64,000 nucleotides of DNA from contig JBCCIF010000003.1 in NCBI GenBank assembly GCA_039028335.1, positions 1 to 64,000 of the forward strand, read 5' to 3'. The translations under genes and the position numbers were made by a program. Below the pieces are notes generated by a model. It made no database searches. It was not told the origin of the DNA and was given only the letters and a program-made list of their open reading frames with translations. This document shows, one piece after another, positions 27,427-37,047 of the stretch. The stretch comes from JABDKJ01 sp039028335. Its GTDB lineage: Bacteria > Bacteroidota > Bacteroidia > Flavobacteriales_D > JABDKJ01. Positions within the stretch are counted from its first letter, which is position 1; each line of letters opens with the position of its first letter.

Positions 27427-30400
27427 ATGAAAAATATACTGTCCATATTATTTCTGGCCAGTTTTGTTAGCATCAGTGGACAAGACTACGGTAATGAATG
27501 GATCAATTATGGGCAAATTTATTATGAGTTTAAGATAGCCGAGGATGGAGTTTACCGTATTAATCAATCTACATTGCAAAATGCTGGCCTCCCTCTTTCT
27601 GCCGTTGATATAAGCAATTTTCAAGTCTTTGCTAAAGAAAAGGAGATACCACTCTATGTTTTTGACGAAAACGGAAATGGCACTTTAGATCCCGGAGATT
27701 ACATTGAGTTTTTTGGAGAACAAAATGACGGCTGGATCGAAGAGGGACTTTACGGAGGAGCTGAACTTCAAAACAATCCTTATTACAGCTTATACAATGA
27801 TACATTGCTTTATTTTCTCACTTGGAATGACACAGATTTGGGTTTGCGTTTTGAAGAGGAAAACAGTGACAATGTAGAAAGTTTTTCTCCCTTAAGTCAT
27901 GTTCTCAAATATAGCCTTGTTGAATACACTCAAAATTATTACGAAGGCCAATTGGATAACGCCAATACCTCTTTGACTGAATACACTCCTGGCGAAGGAT
28001 GGTCAGGAAATAGATTTGGCAAAGGATTGAATTTGATATTCGATGTATCTGTGCCCACTCCAAATGCCTATTCAGGTGGAGGTGCACCGAATGCAATTGT
28101 GCGCTCTTCATCTGCGAGCCATTCGGACAGTGGAATAGATAATACAGGAAATTACAATCACTGGTTATTGGTCAAACATGGCAATACCGAAGTTGCTAAT
28201 TTGCAATTCGCTGGATATCAATTGAACAATGTTGACTTTACCATTCCTGCCAATGCACTCGGGGACGCAAATACCACAATTAGGCATGAAGTAGTCGACA
28301 CAGATAATGATCCCTTATGGACAGGGGTCATAACTGATTATCATTCCGTGAATTATGTTGACATTACTTATCCGCATACCTTGGATTTCTCAAACTCGTC
28401 CTATTTTGAGTTTCAGATTCCATTCAATTTTAATAATGGACTGAGTCGTATCGATATTGAAAATTTCAATGCCATTGAACCCATTATCTATGTGACATCG
28501 AATTCTCCCAAAAGGATTGAAGTAATCAATGACAATGGCATTTTCAAAGGACTTATTCCAAATCAAAGTGGAAGTATTAATTCGGAATGCGTAGTTATAG
28601 ATGAAAGTGAGATCAAGATAATTAGTTCGGTAGAAAAAGTGAGTAGCAGTGGACTATTTACAAATTTTATCAGTAACGAATTAGATTCTGCATTCATTAT
28701 CATCAGCCATAGTTCATTGATGACCTCTGCTCAAAATTATGCAGGGTATCGACAATCTCAAGGACTTGATGTTCTGTTGGTAGATGCAAATGATTTGTAT
28801 AAGCAATATGGAGGTGGAGTTGAGAAGTGCCCAATAGCCTTTAGACGCTTTGCCGATCAGTTAATTGACAATTGGTCAAGTTCTCCATCTCATTTGTTTC
28901 TCTTGGGCAAATCTATACGTCAAGCTCGAGAATCAACTTTGGGAGCGCGAAAAGATGAAATTCAATTTCATAAAAATCTCGTTCCCTCTCTCGGATATCC
29001 TTGCAGTGATATTTCCATAACGGCTGGCCTAAATTCCACAATACTTGAACCGACTATTCCCACTGGAAGGTTGGCGGCTACAAACGATCAACAAGTTTTA
29101 GATTACTTATCTAAGGTGATAAAATTTGAGCAGCAGCAGAATGCATTATGGAAAAAACACATTTTACATTTTGGAGGGGGGAACAACTTAGACGAACAAA
29201 CTGACTTCAGAAATTATTTAGAAAATTTTGCCTTCACTGCAGCTGACACCTTGTGGGGTGCCAAAGCATTTGGGTTCTACAAAGATTCTTCCTTGCCCAT
29301 TTCGGTGAATACAAATGACTCTATTGAGTCATTGATTAGTGAAGGCGTTTCTTTGATGACCTTTTTTGGCCATGCGTATGCAGGAGGATTCGATCAAGAT
29401 ATCGAAAACCCTGCTAATATTGATTGGAATGACAAATTCCCTCTGGTTGTAGGAAACTCTTGTTTTACAGGTGATATTCATCAACCAGATGCTCCAAGCA
29501 CAAGCGAAGAATTTGTTCTTTTGGCAGATAAGGGAGCAATTGGATTTTTATCCTCCGTAAAACTTGGTTATGCACTCAGTTTACAACAGTATACTGGAGA
29601 GCTTTATCAGCAATTTGCATCGAAATCTTACAATAAAAGTATAGGTCAACAAATTCAGGCAACCATTAAAGAAATTCAGGGTTCAGGTCAAAATTTCTTT
29701 ACAAAGAATGTGACGCAAAGTATGACATTGCAGGGTGACCCCTCTCTAGTTTTAAATACTGTACCCAAACCCGATTTGTCCATCTCACTCGAGCAAATTT
29801 CTTTTGAACCTCAATTGGTAACTTTACAAGCTGATTCATTTGACGTCAGAGTTGTGGTTCACAATATAGGTCGAACCACGAATGAAACATTTACAATCGA
29901 ACTCAATCGTCATTTACCAGGGTCGGTGCAAACGGAGACTTATGCACAAGAGCTAAATGGCTCCTTCTATTCAGACACTGTCGTTTTTCGTTTGCCTGTT
30001 GATCAAGCCAATGGCACTGGAATTAATCTTTTTGACTGTTTCGTTGACCTTCCTTCTGATGTTGTTGACGAAATGGATAATTTGAATAACAATACAGTCA
30101 TTGGAAAGTCTTTAAACATTACGGCAGGAGGTGTCATTCCTATTTTCCCTTACAACTATGCCGTTTTTCCGAATAATACTGTGACATTGAAGGCCAGTAC
30201 CGGAGATGTTTTTGCTTCGAATAAATTCTATACTTTTCAGTTGGATACGAATGATACATATTCAAGTCCATCATTCTTGTCTTCTACACTAAGCCACCCA
30301 GGTGGAGTTATCAATTGGACTCCGCCAATCACATTAAGCGATAGTACAGTTTATTTTTGGCGCGTTGGAGAATTAGAAGATGGTCAAGTAGAAAATTGGA

Positions 30401-32487
30401 TCGAAAGCAGCTTTCAATACATCCAAAATAAAGAGGGTTGGGGTCAAGCCCATTTCAAGCAGTTTAAGAATAACAGGTTCAATTTAATTGAACAAAATAT
30501 TCCCGATAGAGAATTCGATTTTTTTGATGGAAATAAGGAATTGAATTGCACTGTTTTTGGCAATTCCATTTCATTAAGCACAGGTTACTCTATAGATGGA
30601 GAAGTGCAAGAATATGCCCTTTGTTTTCCTTTACCTGGAATTGCCGTTGCCGTCATTGATCCTGTAACCCTAGAACCATGGACAACCGGAGAATATAGTT
30701 TTGGGAATTTCAATACGTACGATCCCATAAGCGACCAAGGTGTTTGTCGAAATCGAGCTGAATTGTATTTTCTTTTCAGACAATTTGAAACTGATCAAAT
30801 GGCTGGCTTAAGAGACATGCTCGAAGACTCTGTTCCTGATGGCCATTATATCCTAATTTATTCTTTACGCTACATGAGCCAGGCTGACTGGAATGATCAT
30901 GCCCCATTTATTTATACCACTTTTAATGATTTGGGGATGAATGAAATTACTGCAAATCAGGATTCAGTCCCTTTCATTTTCTTCACGCGCAAGGGGTTTC
31001 CTGGAAGCGAATTAAGCGAAATTGGTCTAGAGACCAATTCAGTTATCGAACTTTCAGGACCACTTGAAATTTCTGGTGAGTTCGGTGACATAACCGCAAT
31101 TAGTGCTGGACCCACAGCGAATTGGGAAAGCATGCACTGGAAATCTTCCACACAGGATATTATCAACGAAGACAGCCTAGGAATAGAACTTTTTGGAGTT
31201 AATACAAATGGAACAAATCTGTTGTTAGAGAGCTACAGTTCTTTAGCAGGAGAAGATCTCGATCTTCTTCCCCTGCAAAGCGGAAATCAAATGAGAGCAT
31301 TTCTAAAAGCGAATATTGCTGATGACTTGAATATGACACCTGCTCAATTGGAAAGCTGGCATTTGCTCTATGAATCTGCTCCAGAGTCCGCAATAAATCC
31401 TGCTATTTCCTTTGAATTTTATGGAGAAGAAATTCGTGAAGGAGAAGTTATTCGGTTTCATACTGCAATTGAAAACATTAGCAACAAAGACATGGATAGT
31501 CTCCTCGTAAATTATTGGATTCAAGATCAGTCAGGAACGAATCATCCAATTGAATATCCGCGTCAAGCACCTTTATTAGCAGGTGAAATTTTGATAGATA
31601 CCATTAGCGTCAATTCATTTGGTTATCCCGGGCAGAATACCTTTTGGATTGAAGTCAACCCGAGAGATCTGACAACTGGAGAATTTGATCAATTGGAACA
31701 GTACCACTTTAATAATATTGCTCAGATCCAATTCAACGTTGATGAGGACAAAACCAACCCATTATTGGATGTGACTTTTGACGGACTGCACATTCTCGAT
31801 GGAGAAATAGTCTCACCATCACCTGAAATTCATATAGCATTGGACGATGAAAATCCATTTCTCTTGATGAATGAAGAAGCAGATACTTCATTCTTTTCTG
31901 TATTTCTTAGTCCAGAAGGCAGCACAGAACCCATACCTATTCGATTCAGAAATAGCACAGGAGAAGAACTAATGCAATTTGTTCCGGCCAATTCTACAGC
32001 TAATAAATCAAGTATATTTTTTCAACCTAAGGAATTGGCTGATGGCAACTACACACTTATTGTCATCGCATCAGATAAATCAGGAAATGAAAGCGGAGAC
32101 ATCAACTATAAAATCAGTTTTGAAGTGATCAATGCTTCGATGATTTCTGAGGTAATGAATTATCCTAATCCCTTTAGCACACGCACACAATTCGTTTTTA
32201 CTTTGACTGGAAGTGAAATTCCTGATTATTTCAAAATTGAGATTATGACAATAAGTGGAAGAGTAGTTAAAGAGATTTTTAAGGAAGACCTTGGAGACTT
32301 GCGTATTGGGCGAAACATTACCGACTACTATTGGGATGGAACAGACAATTTTGGTGATCAGCTTGCCAATGGAGTCTATCTCTATCGTGTTATTACTCGA
32401 ATGAACGATTCGGATGTTACTAAAATGGAGAGCAATGTTCAGCAGTTCTTCAATAATGGCTTTGGGAAGATGTATTTGATGCGTTAA
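27427..32487 (+). CDS. porU2: T9SS sortase PorU2 (C25 cysteine peptidase)
   Basis: The 1686-aa product has a signal peptide (1-18), an N-terminal propeptide-like region, and a gingipain/C25 peptidase domain (about 420-780) with LEPTIPTGRLAA. The catalytic pair is His649 in FFGHAYAGG and Cys679 in GNSCFTGDI. Several Ig-like domains fill about 790-1560. A FlgD-like/Por-type C-terminal domain follows (NYPNPFSTRTQFVF ... WDGTDNFGDQLANGVYLYRV). PorU proteins cleave the sorting domain of T9SS cargo and attach the cargo to the surface. The length and domain order fit PorU2, found in Bacteroidota lacking the shorter PorU arrangement. It is coupled to porV. Confidence 0.9.
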   Translation: MKNILSILFLASFVSISGQDYGNEWINYGQIYYEFKIAEDGVYRINQSTLQNAGLPLSAVDISNFQVFAKEKEIPLYVFDENGNGTLDPGDYIEFFGEQNDGWIEEGLYGGAELQNNPYYSLYNDTLLYFLTWNDTDLGLRFEEENSDNVESFSPLSHVLKYSLVEYTQNYYEGQLDNANTSLTEYTPGEGWSGNRFGKGLNLIFDVSVPTPNAYSGGGAPNAIVRSSSASHSDSGIDNTGNYNHWLLVKHGNTEVANLQFAGYQLNNVDFTIPANALGDANTTIRHEVVDTDNDPLWTGVITDYHSVNYVDITYPHTLDFSNSSYFEFQIPFNFNNGLSRIDIENFNAIEPIIYVTSNSPKRIEVINDNGIFKGLIPNQSGSINSECVVIDESEIKIISSVEKVSSSGLFTNFISNELDSAFIIISHSSLMTSAQNYAGYRQSQGLDVLLVDANDLYKQYGGGVEKCPIAFRRFADQLIDNWSSSPSHLFLLGKSIRQARESTLGARKDEIQFHKNLVPSLGYPCSDISITAGLNSTILEPTIPTGRLAATNDQQVLDYLSKVIKFEQQQNALWKKHILHFGGGNNLDEQTDFRNYLENFAFTAADTLWGAKAFGFYKDSSLPISVNTNDSIESLISEGVSLMTFFGHAYAGGFDQDIENPANIDWNDKFPLVVGNSCFTGDIHQPDAPSTSEEFVLLADKGAIGFLSSVKLGYALSLQQYTGELYQQFASKSYNKSIGQQIQATIKEIQGSGQNFFTKNVTQSMTLQGDPSLVLNTVPKPDLSISLEQISFEPQLVTLQADSFDVRVVVHNIGRTTNETFTIELNRHLPGSVQTETYAQELNGSFYSDTVVFRLPVDQANGTGINLFDCFVDLPSDVVDEMDNLNNNTVIGKSLNITAGGVIPIFPYNYAVFPNNTVTLKASTGDVFASNKFYTFQLDTNDTYSSPSFLSSTLSHPGGVINWTPPITLSDSTVYFWRVGELEDGQVENWIESSFQYIQNKEGWGQAHFKQFKNNRFNLIEQNIPDREFDFFDGNKELNCTVFGNSISLSTGYSIDGEVQEYALCFPLPGIAVAVIDPVTLEPWTTGEYSFGNFNTYDPISDQGVCRNRAELYFLFRQFETDQMAGLRDMLEDSVPDGHYILIYSLRYMSQADWNDHAPFIYTTFNDLGMNEITANQDSVPFIFFTRKGFPGSELSEIGLETNSVIELSGPLEISGEFGDITAISAGPTANWESMHWKSSTQDIINEDSLGIELFGVNTNGTNLLLESYSSLAGEDLDLLPLQSGNQMRAFLKANIADDLNMTPAQLESWHLLYESAPESAINPAISFEFYGEEIREGEVIRFHTAIENISNKDMDSLLVNYWIQDQSGTNHPIEYPRQAPLLAGEILIDTISVNSFGYPGQNTFWIEVNPRDLTTGEFDQLEQYHFNNIAQIQFNVDEDKTNPLLDVTFDGLHILDGEIVSPSPEIHIALDDENPFLLMNEEADTSFFSVFLSPEGSTEPIPIRFRNSTGEELMQFVPANSTANKSSIFFQPKELADGNYTLIVIASDKSGNESGDINYKISFEVINASMISEVMNYPNPFSTRTQFVFTLTGSEIPDYFKIEIMTISGRVVKEIFKEDLGDLRIGRNITDYYWDGTDNFGDQLANGVYLYRVITRMNDSDVTKMESNVQQFFNNGFGKMYLMR

Positions 32488-32557
32488 TCTCCAATGCTCA
32501 AAGAGACCTTGAAATGGAGAATAAAAATGGATAGATAGAAATTCCATCTGTTTGAAA

Positions 32558-32565
32558 TATATTTG
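32558..32565 (+). promoter_or_regulatory. Candidate -7 box for the arginase gene
   Basis: TATATTTG matches the Bacteroidota -7 consensus TAnnTTTG exactly and lies 17 nt before the arginase ATG. No TTTG or TTG was found at the usual -33 distance, so support is weak. Confidence 0.3.
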
Positions 32566-32582
32566 AGGCCTATTATTTCAAC

Positions 32583-33533
32583 ATGTCGAAAATTCAACTC
32601 ATTAATAATCCTAATGAATTAGGCGCAGGAACGCGAGGCTCTAGTATGGGATTCGATGCTCTTCAAATTGCCGCTTTGAATAAAAGGAGCACTTTTTTCA
32701 AGAGGTATGAAACAAATGCACTTTCTAATTATAAAGATCGATTAATCGATGACAGTCCCTACCTAAATTCAAAATATATTGATGGAATCCAATTGATTCA
32801 CAAGGAACTTTCTGAGCTCATCTCAAAGACCATTCAAGAAAAGAAATTTCCATTTATTATATCGGGAGATCATTCGAATGCCGCTGGAACGATAAAGGGG
32901 ATTAAATCGGCATTTCCGGATAAAAAATTAGGCGCAATTTGGGTTGATGCTCATGCAGATTTACATACGCCCTTTACGAGCCCATCAGGAAATATTCATG
33001 GAATGCCTCTGGCAATCGCACTTGGTTTGCAAGAAGAGGAAAATGCTAAGAATAAAATCTCTGACGCTGAAAAAGAACAATGGAACAGACTCATCGGAAC
33101 TGCTCCTGGTATTCAAAAAGAGCATTTGGTATTCATCGGGTTACGAGATACGGAGATAGAAGAAGATGATTTCATTAAAAACTCATCCATTAAAAATATT
33201 TCTGTGACGGAATCAAGGATTCAGGGGTTTGAAAAAACATGCCAAGACATTTTCGACTACTTGCAAGACATTGATTTACTTTATATTTCATTCGATGTTG
33301 ATTCTATGGATTGCAATGCCGTTTCGTACGGCACCGGCACGCCTGTTCCTGGAGGATTTACGCGACAGGAAAGCGAAAAATTACTTTTGCAACTTATTAA
33401 GCATCCGAAATTATGTTGTTTTGAAATTACAGAAATCAATCCCTGCCTGGACAACAAAGGCAATGCCATGGCGGAGAACAGCATGGAAATCATAGAAAAA
33501 CTTAGCCGTTCGTTAGATGAACTTCATGCCTGA
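32583..33533 (+). CDS. rocF: Arginase/ureohydrolase family protein
   Basis: The 316-aa product carries the manganese-binding set of ureohydrolases: GDHS (His97), DAHAD (Asp122, His124, Asp126) and SFDVD (Asp238, Asp240). SPSGNIHG matches the substrate loop of true arginases. It should hydrolyse arginine to ornithine and urea. The stop overlaps the start of the CtlX gene, so the pair forms an arginine/citrulline catabolic unit. Agmatinase activity is possible but less likely given the NIHG loop. Confidence 0.9.
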   Translation: MSKIQLINNPNELGAGTRGSSMGFDALQIAALNKRSTFFKRYETNALSNYKDRLIDDSPYLNSKYIDGIQLIHKELSELISKTIQEKKFPFIISGDHSNAAGTIKGIKSAFPDKKLGAIWVDAHADLHTPFTSPSGNIHGMPLAIALGLQEEENAKNKISDAEKEQWNRLIGTAPGIQKEHLVFIGLRDTEIEEDDFIKNSSIKNISVTESRIQGFEKTCQDIFDYLQDIDLLYISFDVDSMDCNAVSYGTGTPVPGGFTRQESEKLLLQLIKHPKLCCFEITEINPCLDNKGNAMAENSMEIIEKLSRSLDELHA

Positions 33534-34470
33534 GCAATGCACATCACGTATTGTGATGATTCGGCCAGCGGGATTTCGCATGAATGAACAAACTGCTTTC
33601 AACAACTATTATCAAAGCAATACGAGCAGCCTTAATTCCTCTGAAATCGTTCTTAAAGCTCTAGAAGAATTTGATGCTTTCGTCCTACAACTGCGACAAG
33701 CAGGAGTTGAAGTAAACGTATTCCAAGACTCGGAGTCTCCAAGTACACCAGATGCTTTGTTCCCTAATAATTGGATGAGTTTTCATGCTAATGGAACTGT
33801 GGCGCTTTATCCTATGTTTGCTGAGAATCGGAGAAAAGAAAGGCGTATGGACATTTTCGACTCGCTGAAAAAAGAGGGATTTGAAATTTCAGAATTTATT
33901 GATTTCTCGAGTAGTGAAGAAGATGAGAAATATATGGAGGGAACAGGAAGTTTAGTCTTGGACCGTAAAAATAAAATTGCCTACGCTGCACTTTCGGAAC
34001 GAACACATAGAGAAATTGTAGAAATGGTATGCCAAAAATTGGGCTTTCGTCCCGTTCTATTTACCGCCCTGCAAACGGTCGCTAGTAAGCGACTTCCGAT
34101 TTACCACACGAATGTAATGATGTCAATTGGAAATGAATTGGCAATGATCTGTTTAGAATGTATTGATGACCTATATGAAAGAGAAAGTTTAAAAGGAAGT
34201 TTAATTCAAAGTGGTAAATCGATTATTGAATTGAGCGAAGCTCAAATCAATGCGTTTGCAGGCAACATGCAGCAACTCAAATCGAAGTCAGGTAAAGATC
34301 TAATTGTAATGTCTAGCCAGGCCTACAAATCCCTTAAGGCGGATCAAATCTTCAAGATTGAATCAAAAGCCTCGATTGTTCACAGCCCGCTATACCTTAT
34401 CGAAGAACTAGGAGGTGGCAGTGCACGTTGTATGATTGCTGAAAATTTCCTTCCGAAGAGAATTAAATAA
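33517..34470 (+). CDS. ctlX: Citrulline utilization hydrolase CtlX-type amidinohydrolase
   Basis: The 317-aa product belongs to the pentein (arginine deiminase-like) fold: PDALFPNNWMSFH (79-90), EGTGSLVLDR (141-150), PIYHTNVMMS with His197, and the C-terminal GGGSARCMIAE with the nucleophile Cys305. These are the hallmarks of the CtlX group. It overlaps the arginase gene by 17 nt; an alternative ATG at 33,526 would shorten the overlap to 8 nt. Paired with arginase it probably channels citrulline or arginine derivatives to ornithine. The exact substrate is inferred from family. Confidence 0.88.
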   Translation: MNFMPEQCTSRIVMIRPAGFRMNEQTAFNNYYQSNTSSLNSSEIVLKALEEFDAFVLQLRQAGVEVNVFQDSESPSTPDALFPNNWMSFHANGTVALYPMFAENRRKERRMDIFDSLKKEGFEISEFIDFSSSEEDEKYMEGTGSLVLDRKNKIAYAALSERTHREIVEMVCQKLGFRPVLFTALQTVASKRLPIYHTNVMMSIGNELAMICLECIDDLYERESLKGSLIQSGKSIIELSEAQINAFAGNMQQLKSKSGKDLIVMSSQAYKSLKADQIFKIESKASIVHSPLYLIEELGGGSARCMIAENFLPKRIK

Positions 34471-34503
34471 AATCGCCTTTATCTTCCTTTTCTTAACCAA
34501 GCT

Positions 34504-34545
34504 TTTAGAATGGCCATGGCACACTATTTGAATTAGCATTCTAAA
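34504..34545. repeat. Inverted repeat upstream of the FlgO/CsgG-like gene
   Basis: TTTAGAAT (34,504-34,511) and ATTCTAAA (34,538-34,545) are perfect complements separated by 26 nt. GCCATGGC, itself palindromic, lies between them. The right arm ends 8 nt before the ATG, so the pair could form an operator or a leader hairpin. No T-run follows. Confidence 0.35.
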
Positions 34546-34553
34546 GTTTAGCC

Positions 34554-35345
34554 ATGAAATATTTTTACCTATTTGTTCTAATGATGCTTTCTTCTTCCAT
34601 TCATGCTGAAAAATATGAAAGGTCTCTTCAAGAAATTGCACAAGAAATTGCCCTTTTGGTCGAAAAGCGAGGTTTTGAAAAGGTCGCCATATTAAATTTT
34701 CAGTCTATTAATGACAGCCAAGAACATGTCTCTAAACCATTGACCGAAGATTTTTCGGTGCATTTTACGAATGCAACACATTCACTCAAAATTTATGATC
34801 GACAACATATAGAAGCTTTGACGAACGAACTTAAATTGCAGCAAAGCGGATTGATGGCCCCTCAAACTGCCAAGAAAATTGGCTCTTTCACTGGGGTAGA
34901 GGCCATCGTGATCGGCAATTATGCAGTGCACAAGAACAAAGTGAAGCTATGGATAAAAGTTATTGAAACCGAGTCTGCTTTTCAGATCGCTATGAAAAAC
35001 GCACTGCTCCCTTGGCAAGCTAAGAATTACAAAAGCCTCAACAATGAGAAAGCATCAATTCATTCTTCGAAAATCAACAGTCCCGCAAAAGGAAAAGGAA
35101 AACTCAAAATAATCAACCGCAAGGCTTCGCATTTGAGACTAATTCTGACAAATGATGAATTTTCTAAAGAAGTAAAAGTCGGCAGAAAATCTGCCATTGA
35201 GGTTCTCAACATACCAAGGGGAATTTATTCCTGTGAAATCTATTTTCAATCGGGCGATTTATTTCAAAAATTCGATGTGAAAGTGAGTAAAAAAATGGAG
35301 CGAATAAAAATTCACGGTTACAGTATTTTTAGCACGATCTACTAG
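34554..35345 (+). CDS. Exported FlgO/CsgG-like domain protein
   Basis: The 263-aa product has a signal peptide (1-18, SSSIHA). A domain (about 25-150) matches the FlgO/CsgG pattern: KVAILNFQSI, LKIYDRQHIEALTNELKLQQSGL, AKKIGSFTGVEAIVIGNY. In known proteins this alpha/beta domain sits in the periplasm and supports flagella or curli assembly, or lipoprotein assembly generally. No Cys lipobox is seen. The C-terminal half (about 165-263) is a beta-rich basic domain of unknown fold. Its neighbours are arginase/CtlX upstream and an M1 peptidase downstream, which do not reveal its role. Confidence 0.65.
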   Translation: MKYFYLFVLMMLSSSIHAEKYERSLQEIAQEIALLVEKRGFEKVAILNFQSINDSQEHVSKPLTEDFSVHFTNATHSLKIYDRQHIEALTNELKLQQSGLMAPQTAKKIGSFTGVEAIVIGNYAVHKNKVKLWIKVIETESAFQIAMKNALLPWQAKNYKSLNNEKASIHSSKINSPAKGKGKLKIINRKASHLRLILTNDEFSKEVKVGRKSAIEVLNIPRGIYSCEIYFQSGDLFQKFDVKVSKKMERIKIHGYSIFSTIY

Positions 35346-35397
35346 CTTAAAGAGTCTATTCTAAGAGAAAGCAGCAAAGATTGTGTTTATTCATGGT

Positions 35398-37047
35398 ATG
35401 AAATATTCGTTGGCACTTCTAATCACATTGTTAACAACAGGCATTTGCAGTCAAGTTCTTGATGGGAGGAAAGCAAAATTCGATCGACAAGACACCTTGA
35501 GAGGGAGCATCACACCAGAAAGAATTTGGTGGGACTTGACCTATTACCACCTCAATATTGCTGTTGACCTCGAGAGCCGAGAATTCAAAGGTTTTGTTGA
35601 TGTGCACTATAGGGTAATGTCGAAGCAAGACAGGCTTCAAATAGACTTGCAAGAACCCTTAGTGATCGACAAAGTCATTCAAAATGGAAAGAAATTGACT
35701 CTTGAAAAAGAGGGCAATGCACATTTTATTCTATTGAAAGAAGATCATGCTTTGAACGATTTAAAGAGCTTGCGGGTTCACTATTCGGGCATACCTAGAA
35801 AGGCAATTCGGGCACCATGGGATGGGGGTGTTTCATGGACCAAGGATAACAATGGAAAAGCATTTGTTGCAACTTCCTGCCAAGGACTGGGAGCCAGTGT
35901 TTGGTGGCCATGCAAAGATCATATGTACGATGAGGTTGATAGCATGCTAATAAGTATTAATGTGCCCGATCCTTATATAAACGTTTCTAATGGGCGATTA
36001 AGGACTACAGAAAAATTGAAGGATGGAACAAGCACATATCATTGGTTCGTAAACAATCCTATCAATAATTATGGAGTGAATATCAACATTGGTGACTATG
36101 TCAATTGGAATGAGAAGTATAATGGAGAAGCAGGTGAATTGGATTTGGACTACTATGTTTTGAGAGACAATCTAAATGCATCTAAAGAGCAATTCAAACA
36201 GGTACCTCAAATGATGGAAGCTTTCGAACATTGGTTTGGCCCGTATCCCTTCTACGATGACAGCTTCAAGCTTGTGGAAGCTCCTTATTTGGGCATGGAG
36301 CATCAAAGTTCAGTTACTTATGGCAATGGATATCAGAATGGATATTTAGGTCGCGATTTAAGCGGCTCGGGTTGGGGACTTAAGTTTGATTTTATTATCA
36401 TACATGAAGCAGGTCATGAATGGTTTGCAAATAACATTACTTATAAAGACATAGCTGACATGTGGATTCATGAAGGGTTTACCGCATATTCGGAATCTTT
36501 GTTTGTTGAATATCACTATGGCAAAGAAGCAGGTGCTGATTATGTTGTCGGAACACGGAGAAGCATCAATAACGATCGACCGATTATTGGCGATTACGAT
36601 GTAAATTCAGAAGGCTCGGGGGACATGTATTACAAGGGAAGTAACCTCCTTCATACCTTGAGACAAATTGTTGGAGATGATGATCTTTGGCGACAGACCT
36701 TAAGAAAAATGAACGAAATCTATCGTCATCAAACCGTGAGTAGTTCTGAAATTGAGCAGTTCATGGCGAATGAATTCAATCTTAAGCTCAACAAATTTTT
36801 TGATCAGTATTTACGAACCAATGACATACCTGTTCTTGAGTATTTCGTACAGAATGGGAAAATTCATAGCCGATGGATGAATACGGTAAGGAGATTTTCT
36901 ATTCCCATAGAAATTCAAGTGGGTAATGAGAATATGACTATACAACCGAAGAATTTTTGGACAATTGATGACCTGAATGGCGCTGAGGGAGAAATTAAAA
37001 TTAACCGGGATTACTATATATATGCACGAAATATATTAGAGGGTTAG
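35398..37047 (+). CDS. M1 family metallopeptidase (gluzincin)
   Basis: The 549-aa product has a signal peptide (about 1-18) from ATG 35,398; a GTG five codons upstream is in frame but less likely. The M1 fold is shown by HEAGH (His336, Glu337, His340) and the third zinc ligand Glu359 in WIHEGF, exactly 18 residues on. The exopeptidase GAMEN motif is replaced by GMEHQ, as in several secreted M1 enzymes of this phylum. It probably acts in the periplasm or outside the cell to trim peptides. Its last bases overlap the convergent esterase gene (stop codons share TTAG). Confidence 0.88.
   Translation: MKYSLALLITLLTTGICSQVLDGRKAKFDRQDTLRGSITPERIWWDLTYYHLNIAVDLESREFKGFVDVHYRVMSKQDRLQIDLQEPLVIDKVIQNGKKLTLEKEGNAHFILLKEDHALNDLKSLRVHYSGIPRKAIRAPWDGGVSWTKDNNGKAFVATSCQGLGASVWWPCKDHMYDEVDSMLISINVPDPYINVSNGRLRTTEKLKDGTSTYHWFVNNPINNYGVNINIGDYVNWNEKYNGEAGELDLDYYVLRDNLNASKEQFKQVPQMMEAFEHWFGPYPFYDDSFKLVEAPYLGMEHQSSVTYGNGYQNGYLGRDLSGSGWGLKFDFIIIHEAGHEWFANNITYKDIADMWIHEGFTAYSESLFVEYHYGKEAGADYVVGTRRSINNDRPIIGDYDVNSEGSGDMYYKGSNLLHTLRQIVGDDDLWRQTLRKMNEIYRHQTVSSSEIEQFMANEFNLKLNKFFDQYLRTNDIPVLEYFVQNGKIHSRWMNTVRRFSIPIEIQVGNENMTIQPKNFWTIDDLNGAEGEIKINRDYYIYARNILEG

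Noticed and set aside
32080..32547. 155-codon antisense frame over the 3' end of porU2
   Set aside because: No domain, signal peptide or start context; the opposite frame encodes the conserved FlgD-like tail of PorU2.
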